From contig NC_050730.1 in assembly GCF_014133895.1 (NCBI RefSeq), positions 372,001-436,000 on the forward strand: a DNA stretch of 64,000 bases. The letters run 5' to 3'. This DNA is from Torulaspora globosa. Lineage: Eukaryota > Ascomycota > Saccharomycetes > Saccharomycetales > Saccharomycetaceae. A program made the translations under genes and the position numbers. The notes under the pieces were generated by a model that was not told the DNA's origin, did not search any database, and saw nothing but the letters and a program-made list of their open reading frames with translations. The stretch's first letter is position 1, and each line of letters opens with the position of its first letter. This document shows positions 38,650 through 47,770 of this stretch, one piece after another.

Positions 38650-40002
38650 ATGGATCAAGAATCAATGGACACCGACTATGACGTGATCGTATTGGGCACC
38701 GGTATTACTGAATGTATCTTGTCGGGGCTTCTTTCTGTAGATGGGAAGAAAGTTCTGCACATCGATAAGCAGGATCACTACGGTGGAGAGAGTGCCTCTG
38801 TGACATTGTCTCAGCTGTACGAGAAGTTCAAGCAAAACCCTATCTCCAAGGAGGACAGAGAGGCAAGGTTCGGAAGGGATAGGGATTGGAATGTAGATTT
38901 GATTCCCAAGTTTTTGATGTCCAATGGAGAGTTGACCAACATCTTGGTTCACACGGATGTGACAAGGTACGTCGACTTTAAGCAAGTCTCTGGGTCGTAC
39001 GTGTTCAAGCAGGGCAAGATTTACAAAGTTCCTGCCAACGAGATGGAGGCCATTTCATCTCCTCTGATGGGAATCTTCGAGAAGAGAAGGATGAAGAAAT
39101 TTTTGGAGTGGATCAGCTCGTATAAGGAAGATGACTTGGGGACGCACCAGGGCCTTGATCTCGACAAAAATACGATGGATGAGGTGTACTATAAGTTTGG
39201 TCTGGGGAACTCGACGAAGGAGTTCATTGGACACTCAATGGCGCTTTGGACCAACGATGATTATTTGAATCAGCCAGCTAGGCCTTCGTTTGAGAGAATC
39301 CTGTTATACTGTCAGAGTGTGGCGCGCTACGGTAAGTCCCCCTATCTCTATCCGCTTTACGGACTTGGTGAGCTGCCACAGGGGTTCGCACGACTTTCCG
39401 CCATTTACGGCGGTACTTACATGTTAGATAACCCGATCGACAAAGTACTATACACAGAAGATGGGAAGTTTAAAGGTGTAGAAACCAAATTGGGAACATT
39501 TAATGCTCCTTTAGTCATCGCAGACCCAACATACTTCCCTGAAAAATGCAAGTCCACGGGCCATAGAGTCATAAGAGCAATCTGCGTGTTGAATCACCCA
39601 GTCGCCGGGACCGGGAACGCAGATTCCCTGCAGATCATCATTCCTCAAAGCCAGGTGGCAAGAAAAAATGACATTTACATCGCAGTCGTGTCCGACGCGC
39701 ACAACGTCTGCTCCAAAGGCCACTATTTGGCTATTATCTCCACAATCATTGAAACAGACAAACCTCACATCGAGCTGGAACCTGCGTTCAAGCTGTTAGC
39801 CCCAATCGAGGAGAAATTCATGGGCATTGCTGAGCTCTTTGAGCCCAAGGAAGATGGCTCAAAGGATAATATCTACCTATCAAGATCTTACGATTCCTCT
39901 TCTCACTTCGAGTCGATGACTGATGATGTCAAGGATATCTACTTCAGGGTCACCGGCCATCCACTGGTATTGAAAAGCAGAGAAACTGATCAAAAGGAGT
40001 GA
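38650..40002 (+). CDS. GDI1: Rab GDP-dissociation inhibitor Gdi1 (Sec19)
   Basis: A 450-residue protein (451 in S. cerevisiae) that starts with the GDI/REP signature TDYDVIVLGTGITECILSGL and includes the Rab-binding platform residues around YGGESASVTL and RDWNVDLIPKFLMSNG. GDI extracts prenylated, GDP-bound Rab proteins from membranes, keeps them soluble in the cytosol and returns them to donor membranes; it is essential in yeast. The motif PYLYPLYGLGELPQGFARLS is intact. It is followed by LSM2. Confidence 0.97.
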   Translation: MDQESMDTDYDVIVLGTGITECILSGLLSVDGKKVLHIDKQDHYGGESASVTLSQLYEKFKQNPISKEDREARFGRDRDWNVDLIPKFLMSNGELTNILVHTDVTRYVDFKQVSGSYVFKQGKIYKVPANEMEAISSPLMGIFEKRRMKKFLEWISSYKEDDLGTHQGLDLDKNTMDEVYYKFGLGNSTKEFIGHSMALWTNDDYLNQPARPSFERILLYCQSVARYGKSPYLYPLYGLGELPQGFARLSAIYGGTYMLDNPIDKVLYTEDGKFKGVETKLGTFNAPLVIADPTYFPEKCKSTGHRVIRAICVLNHPVAGTGNADSLQIIIPQSQVARKNDIYIAVVSDAHNVCSKGHYLAIISTIIETDKPHIELEPAFKLLAPIEEKFMGIAELFEPKEDGSKDNIYLSRSYDSSSHFESMTDDVKDIYFRVTGHPLVLKSRETDQKE

Positions 40003-40173
40003 GTTCAACAATTATACTCGTCTTACATAAACCCATAGCAAAGTTCGACATTTCATTATTAGTGTGTAAAATTTCTCTGCTGTGCCATATGGCTACGACC
40101 CGCTGTTGAAAAAACGAAGGTCTGCACCATGATGAATGGCATAAACACATCGTCACAAAGAGCCGGATAAAGA

Positions 40174-40528
40174 ATGCTTTTTTTCTCATTCTTCAAGACA
40201 TTGGTTGACCAAGAAGTCACCGTTGAAGTATGTCTAGTCACCGGGGATCCCTGTTGAGTTCGAAGCCAATTTACTAACAAGAACATATCGACAGCTGAAA
40301 AATGATATTGAGCTAAAAGGTACCTTGAAGTCAGTGGATCAATATTTGAACCTGAAACTAGACAACATATCCTGTTCGAATGAGAGCAAATACCCGCATC
40401 TGAGCTCGGTAAGGAATATCTTCATCAGAGGCTCGACGGTAAGGTACGTTTACCTGAATAAGAGCATGGTCGACACCAATCTGCTACAGGATGCGGCAAG
40501 AAGGGAGGCAATGACCGAGAAGAAATGA
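40174..40528 (+). CDS. LSM2: Sm-like protein Lsm2, one intron
   Basis: Exon 1 is 40174-40227 (18 codons), the intron is 40228-40294 (67 bases) and exon 2 is 40295-40528, giving 95 residues, the same length as S. cerevisiae Lsm2. The splice signals are perfect: donor GTATGT, branch TACTAAC at 40272-40278 and acceptor CAG. Exon 1 ends after QEVTVE and exon 2 begins LKNDIELKGTL, the same junction as in S. cerevisiae. Lsm2 is in both the nuclear Lsm2-8 (U6) and cytoplasmic Lsm1-7 (decapping) rings. Confidence 0.96.
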
Positions 40529-40578
40529 GCCCCTCGTGTACGTAGACATACTTCTGTCGGATATATGTATGATATTTT

Positions 40579-41022
40579 TCAAGAGTCTCGCTGGGAAACA
40601 TAGACTATTCTCTTCGGACACTTGGCCCTAGTGTGACCAATTTCACTGCAAAAAGAGCAAGCTATCTTGTTTTTCTTCTTCTTCGCAAGAGGTTTTCCCA
40701 CAGTACTGGATCGCTCTATCACCGGTACGAGGGCATATTTCCTATTGCAAGCTCGCTTCTTATCTGGTCTCTCTATAATCTCGATACCATCTCGCAGCAT
40801 GCCTGCCAAATGCATTTTATCCACCTCCCAATCGCCGAGTTCACCATCTTTCTTTGGCAGTCGTAGAATCATGTTAATGAGTTTATCGAGCGCGTCAATC
40901 TTCCGTTGGTATTCAAGTTGTAAAGACCCACCTTCCTTCCGTTGCTCCAAAACCAGCTTGGCTAACACATCCATCGCTTCGGATAACCTCCTAATATCAT
41001 CGCCACAATCCTTAGTGGTCAT
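40579..41022 (-). CDS. CCHC zinc-knuckle protein, YER137C orthologue
   Basis: A 147-residue protein (148 in S. cerevisiae YER137C). The first two-thirds are helical and charged. Near the C-terminus there is one retroviral-type zinc knuckle, CSFCSEIGHTRAKC (C-x2-C-x4-H-x4-C, about residues 125-138), preceded by a basic KKKKNKIA stretch. Such knuckles bind single-stranded nucleic acid, so an RNA- or DNA-binding role is inferred. The S. cerevisiae protein is uncharacterised. The SRP RNA gene lies next to it, as in S. cerevisiae. Confidence 0.82.
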   Translation of the reverse strand: MTTKDCGDDIRRLSEAMDVLAKLVLEQRKEGGSLQLEYQRKIDALDKLINMILRLPKKDGELGDWEVDKMHLAGMLRDGIEIIERPDKKRACNRKYALVPVIERSSTVGKPLAKKKKNKIACSFCSEIGHTRAKCPKRIVYVSQRDS

Positions 41023-41113
41023 AACGGGATCAATGCTCTTGCACTTGCATCGATGACCTTAGCTGAAAGGCCACTATTGATCATCTCTATGTGGGCGTAT
41101 GATAGATCAGTGT

Positions 41114-41127
41114 CACGTGTTGACTCA
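41114..41127. promoter_or_regulatory. CACGTG and TGACTCA motifs upstream of SCR1
   Basis: CACGTG at 41114-41119 is followed one base later by TGACTCA at 41121-41127. These are the core sites of Cbf1-class factors and Gcn4. They lie between the start of the YER137C-like gene and SCR1, and could serve either. Function is inferred from motifs only. Confidence 0.35.
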
Positions 41128-41161
41128 CGCCACATAGGTACTGAATTTCAGAAAAACTAAT

Positions 41162-41650
41162 ATGCTGTAACGGCATGGTAGAACTGGGTACCCTGGGATT
41201 TCTGGCCTGGGAACGAAACTTCCCTGCGGTCGGACGAAGCCTCGCACGTCGCGTCGTTTGGCGCGACAAAGGGCCACTAGTTGGTTCTGCACTTTGACCA
41301 AGGTCAATCGTCTTTTCGTTACGCGAAACCCTGTGGCTCGTTTACGAGCCGAGGTGTCCCGATCTAACCCATAAATCGATCTTTGCGGGGTTGCATATCC
41401 GTGTCGGCATGAGAAGTCTGTCCGGTCTCGGTAGCGGCAAAGCAGTTGAACGATCCCTTAAACCGGACGTTTGTCCTTACCGCTGTTAGGGGAGCCTCAT
41501 CCAGCGACAGCAAGGACCTCCCGTGACGGAGGCGGTCGGGATAGCACCTGACGGGGCATTCAAGGGGCGATGGATTGGTAATTACCCTCCTCTGTGGTCA
41601 GATGCTTGCATCTGAGGGGTACTCGACGTGAACTACCAAATATATCTTTT
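41162..41650 (+). ncRNA. SCR1: Signal recognition particle RNA
   Basis: About 490 bases without a plausible protein, GC-rich and rich in inverted repeats. The 5' end ATGCTGTAACGGC matches the Alu-domain start of S. cerevisiae SCR1 (AGGCTGTAATGGC), and about 40 bases on, TTTCTGGCC, GGGAACGAAAC and TTCCCTGCGG match the next conserved block. An S-domain helix 8-like GGTAGCGGCAAAGCAG lies near 41430. A T6 run at 41647-41652 would end Pol III transcription. S. cerevisiae SCR1 (about 520 bases) is also next to YER137C and GDI1. It is the scaffold for ER targeting. Ends are approximate. Confidence 0.85.
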
Positions 41651-41652
41651 TT
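41647..41652 (+). terminator. Pol III terminator of SCR1
   Basis: Six T residues at the end of the SRP RNA gene, 74 bases before the RRN10 start. Confidence 0.7.
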
Positions 41653-41725
41653 GTGGTTGTTTTTGTATTTTTGTGACACAAAGACGATTGGCAACGGGAT
41701 AAGACAGCAGGTAGGAGTCTGAATA

Positions 41726-42163
41726 ATGGATCGAACCATCTACGAGGCTTGTAATGACTTAATTGTGGAGTTTGGGACGCATCCTATAAGTGCTGACGAA
41801 GTTCTGGCTGAGAAGGTAGATCATGTAGTGCCTGTGGTGTTTAAAAGCAGGGAGGAGTTAGCCGCAGATTCAGAGCGGGATCGGGCTGAAGGGCTGTTCG
41901 AGGGTGATTTAGTACCGCGGATTGATCTGCGAGTTCTACATTACTTTGCTACGCAATGTATTGTGCAGAAATACCCCCATTTGGTTCGATGCTTTGACGA
42001 AACCAGTATGATTACGTTAGGGTTGCTGGTAGAGAAATGGATCAGGGATTACCTTGTTTCAAAAGCGCCGGAGGGGGGCTCTGCGAACTGGACTTTGGGA
42101 GAAGGACCGTCTCAAAGTGTGTCGAAGGCAGTCAATTATCGTGATTTCCCTTCGAACATTTAG
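41726..42163 (+). CDS. RRN10: Upstream activation factor subunit Rrn10
   Basis: A 145-residue acidic protein, exactly the length of S. cerevisiae Rrn10. Recognisable regions are DRTIYEACNDLIVEFG at the start, RIDLRVLHYFATQCI and a C-terminal VNYRDFPSNI. Rrn10 is a subunit of UAF (with Rrn5, Rrn9, Uaf30 and histones H3/H4), which binds the upstream element of the rDNA promoter and is needed for strong Pol I transcription and silencing of Pol II there. The order LSM2-RRN10-TRM4-MCM2 follows YBL026W-YBL023C. Confidence 0.9.
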   Translation: MDRTIYEACNDLIVEFGTHPISADEVLAEKVDHVVPVVFKSREELAADSERDRAEGLFEGDLVPRIDLRVLHYFATQCIVQKYPHLVRCFDETSMITLGLLVEKWIRDYLVSKAPEGGSANWTLGEGPSQSVSKAVNYRDFPSNI

Positions 42164-42364
42164 CCGCCGAGGACTGCGTACTTTTGTACGACACCATTTC
42201 TGGGTTAGAAAAAAATTTTCGCCTTGTGTTTGTCGTGGGAGGCGACCGAAATGCCAAAGTTACCGGCGATGGCACTCTGTAGAAAGAAGCGATACGCATC
42301 AGCGAAATCAGTGGTTTATACATGGGTCGAGCAGGATACGCTGTTGTTCACTGCTTGGTGCTCA

Positions 42365-44416
42365 ATGGGTAAGAGAAATAATTTTAAGAAGGGTGGTAAG
42401 AAGACCTTTGGGGCTCGTGATGACTCGAGGGCGCAGAAGAACTGGTCCGAACTGGTAAAAGAGAATGAAAAATGGGAAAAATACTACAAAACCCTTGCTC
42501 TGTTTCCCGAAGATCAGTGGGATGAATTTAAAACTGTTTGCCAAAGTCCATTGCCTCTAACTTTCAGAATTACGGGCTCCCGAAAACATGCCCAAGAGAT
42601 CCTGCAGATGTTCAAAGAGAGGCACTTGCCAAACTTGACCAATGTTGAGTTTGAGGGTGAAATCTTGAAGCCTCCTATGGAGTTGCCTTGGTATCCAAAC
42701 CATTTGGCTTGGCAGATTGATGTGCCTAAGACAGTTATCAGAAAGAACGAACAATTCGCCAAGACACAAAGATTTTTGGTAATTGAGAACGCTGTGGGTA
42801 ACATTTCAAGACAAGAGGCAGTTTCCATGATACCTCCCATTGTTCTGGAAGTTCAGCCTCAGCATTCTGTACTCGATATGTGTGCCGCCCCAGGTTCCAA
42901 AACTGCTCAAATGATCGAGGCCTTGCACACTGACGCTGATGAGCCCACTGGGTTTGTGGTTGCTAACGATGCAGATTCCAAGAGATCCCATATGCTTGTC
43001 CATCAGTTGAAGAGATTGAACAGCGCAAATTTGATGGTGGTTAACCACGATGCGCAATTTTTCCCTAGAATCAAGGCCACTAGTCAAGATGAGACGAATA
43101 AGAACAATATTTTGAAATTTGACAGGATCCTTTGTGATGTCCCATGCTCTGGTGACGGTACAATGAGAAAGAATGTCAACGTTTGGAGAGATTGGACTCC
43201 ACAGGGTGCCTTGGGCTTGCATACGGTGCAATTGAATATTCTAAACAGAGGGCTACATTTGCTAAAGTGCAAGGGTAGATTGGTTTACTCCACTTGCTCC
43301 ATGAACCCAATTGAGAATGAAGCAGTCGTGGCAGAGGCCTTGAGAAGATGGGGTGACAAGATTAGACTTGTGAATTGCGATGACAAGCTATCTGGACTAA
43401 TTAGGTCAAAGGGTATTTCTCAATGGCCTGTTATCGATAGAAGCATGACCGAGAAACAGAGAAATGATGAAGGTGTTATGAGCAGTTGGTTCCCACCAAC
43501 AGAAGAAGAGGCGGCCAAATTTCAACTCGAAAACTGTATTAGAGTTTATCCACACCAACAAAATACCGGTGGCTTTTTCATTACAGTGTTTGAGAAAATT
43601 GCTGACGATTCTGATTCTTCTAAGAGATTAATTGCGGAGAACCAAGGCGTCGAGGAGCCAGAAGCTAAGAAAATAAAAACAGCTGACTCTAACGTTACTG
43701 CACCCCCTGTGAAAAAGGAGAGGCTACCTCGTGACGCCAATGAAGAGCCTTTCGTTTTCGTTGATCCTCAGCATGAAAGCTTACAGAAATGCTGGACGTT
43801 CTACGGTATTGACGATAAATTTGACAAAGATTCATGTCTTGTGCGTAACGCTACGGGTGAACCATCGAGAGTTGTTTATACTGTTTGTTCTGCTCTGAAG
43901 AATATCATTCAAGCAAACGATGATAGATTAAAGATAATCTACTCAGGTGTGAAATTGTTTGTCGCCCAAAGAAGCGACATTGAGTGTTCTTGGAGAATTC
44001 AAAGTGAAGCTCTACCAATCATGAAACATCACATGACATCTGATAGAATTGTGAGTGCTAAGTTGGACCTTCTAAAGTTGTTACTGGTCGAGTCATTTCC
44101 TAGTTTCAGCGATATTGAGTCTAAGGGTGTAGATAATGAGTTTGTGGAGCAGATGAGAAATTTGAGCTCCGGTTGTGCATTCATTGAAATCAATAGAGAT
44201 AATGATGGTAAAGAAAATCTATTTCTACCTGTTTGGAAGGGTACTAGATGTGTTAATTTGATGGTTTGCAAAGAAGTTACCCATGAGCTCCTATACAGAA
44301 TTTTCAATATCGAAACGACAGCTAAGACTATCTCAAAGGATAACGTGACTAAAAAGGAAGAGTCCCCCACTATCGAGGGCGCCAATGCCACGACCGACAA
44401 GGAAGGTAACGATTGA
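42365..44416 (+). CDS. TRM4: tRNA m5C methyltransferase Trm4 (Ncl1)
   Basis: A 683-residue protein (684 in S. cerevisiae) with a NOL1/NOP2/Sun methyltransferase core. The AdoMet-binding LDMCAAPGSKT segment lies near 172-182. The two catalytic cysteines are in PCSGDG (about Cys261) and STCSMNP (about Cys311). Trm4 makes 5-methylcytosine at positions 34, 40, 48 and 49 of many tRNAs in the nucleus. The C-terminus is Lys/Glu-rich. The start GKRNNFKKGGKK matches the family; the frame is open further upstream, but those codons overlap the RRN10 3' region and are not conserved. Confidence 0.97.
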   Translation: MGKRNNFKKGGKKTFGARDDSRAQKNWSELVKENEKWEKYYKTLALFPEDQWDEFKTVCQSPLPLTFRITGSRKHAQEILQMFKERHLPNLTNVEFEGEILKPPMELPWYPNHLAWQIDVPKTVIRKNEQFAKTQRFLVIENAVGNISRQEAVSMIPPIVLEVQPQHSVLDMCAAPGSKTAQMIEALHTDADEPTGFVVANDADSKRSHMLVHQLKRLNSANLMVVNHDAQFFPRIKATSQDETNKNNILKFDRILCDVPCSGDGTMRKNVNVWRDWTPQGALGLHTVQLNILNRGLHLLKCKGRLVYSTCSMNPIENEAVVAEALRRWGDKIRLVNCDDKLSGLIRSKGISQWPVIDRSMTEKQRNDEGVMSSWFPPTEEEAAKFQLENCIRVYPHQQNTGGFFITVFEKIADDSDSSKRLIAENQGVEEPEAKKIKTADSNVTAPPVKKERLPRDANEEPFVFVDPQHESLQKCWTFYGIDDKFDKDSCLVRNATGEPSRVVYTVCSALKNIIQANDDRLKIIYSGVKLFVAQRSDIECSWRIQSEALPIMKHHMTSDRIVSAKLDLLKLLLVESFPSFSDIESKGVDNEFVEQMRNLSSGCAFIEINRDNDGKENLFLPVWKGTRCVNLMVCKEVTHELLYRIFNIETTAKTISKDNVTKKEESPTIEGANATTDKEGND

Positions 44417-44492
44417 AGTGTAAACTATTAGTCCTCTGTATGTGCATTACTTTGTAAATTAATAACCTTTTCGATCTCATCTGAAGCCCACT

Positions 44493-47123
44493 TCACGAGT
44501 TTCTTTGATGGCCCAGAGTATATATAGCAAACGATCTTTGCAATTGACGGCGTACACTAATCTTCTGGGCATCCACAAATGAATCAACCACAACTTTAAT
44601 TGCTCTATCCAAATCCCATGAAGAAACAAATTCAGAGAGTCTCATCTTTGCGAAAGACTCTGCTATTCTTAAAATCGATTCCAAATGACGGACTGTGATA
44701 GGAAAAGAACCCGTTGAGATGCTCTCCCTTCTCAGATCGGCATAGACTCGACTGACTTTATTCATGTCCATTTGATGCAGTTTTGGGTGAATTTTAGTTC
44801 TCGCATAGTGAATGTACTTTATCAGTAGTTCTTGAGAAATTGGAGAGACCTCTTCTTCCTTCTTCCTTTGCCGATCTAAGCGTCTTTGTCTGGCAGACAT
44901 CCGAGCAGATTCTTCATCCATATCGTCGTCTTCAGCCTCATTATTTCCCCTCTTATCTTCTTTCTCATCGTCATCCAACCCGCTGTCTGGGTGCGACCTA
45001 ACATGCGAGTCAACGACGAAAGCCGCCAGTCGCTCGTCTGCTTCCTCATCAACTAAGTCCCTGACAACACATAGGATATCAAATCTGGACAGAATTGGTT
45101 CCGTTAGGGAAATGTTTTGGGCCAACGGAAGAGTGGAGTTATATCGACCACCGTTTGGATTTGCTGCAGCTATAATAGAGCACCGGGCCTGTAAAGTAGT
45201 CACAATACCTGCTTTCGAAATAGATATACTTTGTTGTTCCATCGCTTCATGGATAGATGTACGATCCTGATCATTCATTTTATCAAACTCATCGATTAGA
45301 CAGACGCCTTTGTCTGCCAAGACCAATGCACCGCCTTCCAATGTCCACTCCCTGGTGATTGGATCCTTTCTAACAGATGCAGTCAGACCGACAGCAGAGG
45401 CGCCTTGGCCAGTGGCAAAAACTGCTCTGTGCGCCGTCTTCTCGACGTACTTCAAGATTTGTGATTTAGCAGTACCAGGGTCACCAAGCAGTAGAACGTT
45501 AATATCACCACGAATGGCATGCTTACCGTTAACATTTTTCGGCACTCCGCTGAACAGCGAACAGGCTACCGCTGTTTTGATATCTTTATGGCCATAGATC
45601 GAAGGTGCCATCGAGGATATAACCTTATCTATTATTCCACGATCTCTAGACATCTTCCGGAACTCACGCTCCTCCTCCTCTGTCCAACTGAAAACATCCA
45701 GTCCCTCCTCTTCACCATTGGCACTGTTTCCTTCTCTTCTCTTGATGGAATTCGCTTCAATGATAGTGGCAAACACCGGAAAACCATTCTTGGCGTTCAA
45801 ATTACCGTCATAATTATTCTTGTATATTCCGGTAACTTCAACTTCCTCACCTGGCTTGGAGATGTCGACCAAGTCCGCTAGTAATATTACTTCTCTATGT
45901 CTTGGCAGTCGTCCCGCGGGAACGGTACCTGGTGCCTCCTGCAGAGTAAGTCTCTGATAATTACGATAAACGGTCTTCTCGCCGTTCACATTAAAAGGAC
46001 CTTTCGATTTACAGTTGGTACAGAACGAAATCTTAATCTCATCGTTAGAGTCTTGGAAAAAAGGGCCTAGCACTGAACCGCACTTCAAACAGTTAAATTT
46101 GACATATTTCAATTGAGGAAACACACCAGTCCTCCTGGTGACGACACCAGTGACGCGCACCAGTGAGTTAAGATTACATTCACGCAGCTCTCTTAAGCTA
46201 TGGATAGTTGGGAAGTCTGATATTCTGACATGAATCTCTGAATGTATACGGGCGTAATCTGGATAATGGAGTTCCGTTGCCTCCATGGCCACTAAATCGA
46301 ATATTTTCAGCATTTCGCTGGGACATCTTGCCAGGAAAAGTGCGAGGGTTGCTTTCGACTCGGCAAGATGTCTATAGTTGACCTCCAAAGACTCTGAGTT
46401 CATTTCACCTAAAACTCTGATGCGAGCACCGTACACTGACCGGCCGGTATCATCCGTGTATTCAAGCAGAAATGATTTCAGTTCTCTTGCTATAGTTCTG
46501 GAGACATTCGGCTGAGTGATCCACTCGGAATAGCTGTTTGCTTTGACGTTGCTCAGAGACTCCAGCGTTAGTTCTTCAGTAAGCGGGTCGATGTCCATGT
46601 CGCTCAGTAAATCATCGTCACTATGCGTACCCTTCTCGTACCGCCTTCTACGCCGGCGTCTTTGAATAGGCAGACCCAGTTCGTCCAACCGGTCGTCACC
46701 ACCGCCCTCGCCTTCATCATCGTCCATGTAAGCCGCATTCCTCAGGATTCTATCCCTCTGATTGAGTTGCGCATCGATTCTACGACGCTCGGACAGAGAG
46801 AGCTCCTCATGCTCATTATCGTCGATACCGGCTGCGTCGTACTTATCCTTGTTAGGATCTGAACCATAATCCGCGTACATGTCATCTCCCATAAGATCAA
46901 CTTCGTTCATCTGTTCTTCAAGCTCCTCGAGATCTGGGTCATCTTGTATCTCATCGTCCGCACCTTCGGGATTCTCCATCTCATCATCACCAGGAGAGCC
47001 AAACGGTGACGATACTGGGTTCATCCGTCTGCTGAACCCATGCTGAGGTGACGAAGGTGGTAGCTCATCGTCAGAACCGGAATCATCGTCCTGTTCACGT
47101 CTTCTTCTCCTACTTTCTGACAT
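44493..47123 (-). CDS. MCM2: Replicative helicase subunit Mcm2
   Basis: An 876-residue protein (868 in S. cerevisiae). The acidic, Ser-rich N-terminal tail (DDK target and histone H3-H4 binding region) covers about 1-170. The zinc motif CLKC...CTNC is near 344-370. The AAA+ core has Walker A GDPGTAKSQ (about 545-553), Walker B CLIDEFDKM and the arginine finger SRFD (about 680). Mcm2 is part of the Mcm2-7 ring loaded at origins in G1. It converges with TRM4, with 76 bases between stop codons. Confidence 0.98.
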   Translation of the reverse strand: MSESRRRRREQDDDSGSDDELPPSSPQHGFSRRMNPVSSPFGSPGDDEMENPEGADDEIQDDPDLEELEEQMNEVDLMGDDMYADYGSDPNKDKYDAAGIDDNEHEELSLSERRRIDAQLNQRDRILRNAAYMDDDEGEGGGDDRLDELGLPIQRRRRRRRYEKGTHSDDDLLSDMDIDPLTEELTLESLSNVKANSYSEWITQPNVSRTIARELKSFLLEYTDDTGRSVYGARIRVLGEMNSESLEVNYRHLAESKATLALFLARCPSEMLKIFDLVAMEATELHYPDYARIHSEIHVRISDFPTIHSLRELRECNLNSLVRVTGVVTRRTGVFPQLKYVKFNCLKCGSVLGPFFQDSNDEIKISFCTNCKSKGPFNVNGEKTVYRNYQRLTLQEAPGTVPAGRLPRHREVILLADLVDISKPGEEVEVTGIYKNNYDGNLNAKNGFPVFATIIEANSIKRREGNSANGEEEGLDVFSWTEEEEREFRKMSRDRGIIDKVISSMAPSIYGHKDIKTAVACSLFSGVPKNVNGKHAIRGDINVLLLGDPGTAKSQILKYVEKTAHRAVFATGQGASAVGLTASVRKDPITREWTLEGGALVLADKGVCLIDEFDKMNDQDRTSIHEAMEQQSISISKAGIVTTLQARCSIIAAANPNGGRYNSTLPLAQNISLTEPILSRFDILCVVRDLVDEEADERLAAFVVDSHVRSHPDSGLDDDEKEDKRGNNEAEDDDMDEESARMSARQRRLDRQRKKEEEVSPISQELLIKYIHYARTKIHPKLHQMDMNKVSRVYADLRRESISTGSFPITVRHLESILRIAESFAKMRLSEFVSSWDLDRAIKVVVDSFVDAQKISVRRQLQRSFAIYTLGHQRNS

Positions 47124-47770
47124 CCGTAATCAATTGTAGCCTACAACCAGCCAATCCAACCCCAGTAGACCCTCCAGGTGTCTTACAACAGCTATTATCG
47201 ATTTTACATGAAACATCGAAAAGTTTAACACCTTCATCTAACTCGCCTCGCTAAAGAGCAAGTAAGGCTCTTAAGAAGCCATACTATTCAAGAGGCCAAG
47301 CCATTGAATCCAGGCAATATCTCGTAGATACTTAGCATTTATATTCGTCTAACTACTGAGTTAACCCAGCATCCTGAGAGCCGGCGACTGCTGGGTATCA
47401 GCATTTGCAAAGCAGTGCTGGTGACTGCTTCGAGTTCTTGTTTTAGTGAGACTGCCAAGCTGAAGTACGCAATATATTTGCCCTGTAAGCTGATTTTGAG
47501 AGGATTTGTCTCACTTCTGGTTCTTTCGTAGACACTTCGATATCGTCCCATCCAAGTGCTTTAACCTGAAGCTTAATAGTCAGAAACCCTGTAGGCTGAG
47601 AGGACACGACATCAAGTTGCTAATACGCTGGTTGCATTGCTCATCCACCGCTATATGGTAATCAGGTGCAAGAGGTGCTCATTCCTATCGAAGCATAATA
47701 AAACAAGCATCAGAGCTTAGCTACAAAGGTAGACACTACAGTTGGCCTGAGGTTTAGATGCCACAACGGA
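47124..47770. other. MCM2 / UBR7-like divergent promoter region
   Basis: These 647 bases separate the divergent starts of MCM2 and the UBR7-like gene. An ATG-initiated 70-codon frame lies on the minus strand at 47339-47551, but it shows no family resemblance and is probably chance. No Mcm1 or MCB site was recognised. Confidence 0.45.

Noticed and set aside
41087..41307. Short minus-strand ORFs overlapping the start of SCR1
   Set aside because: They lie in the conserved structured RNA region and have no protein similarity, so they are shadows of the SRP RNA gene.
47339..47551. 70-codon minus-strand ORF between MCM2 and the UBR7-like gene
   Set aside because: It starts with ATG, but it has no recognisable domain, no synteny partner and lies in a divergent promoter region. 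ORFs of this length occur by chance.
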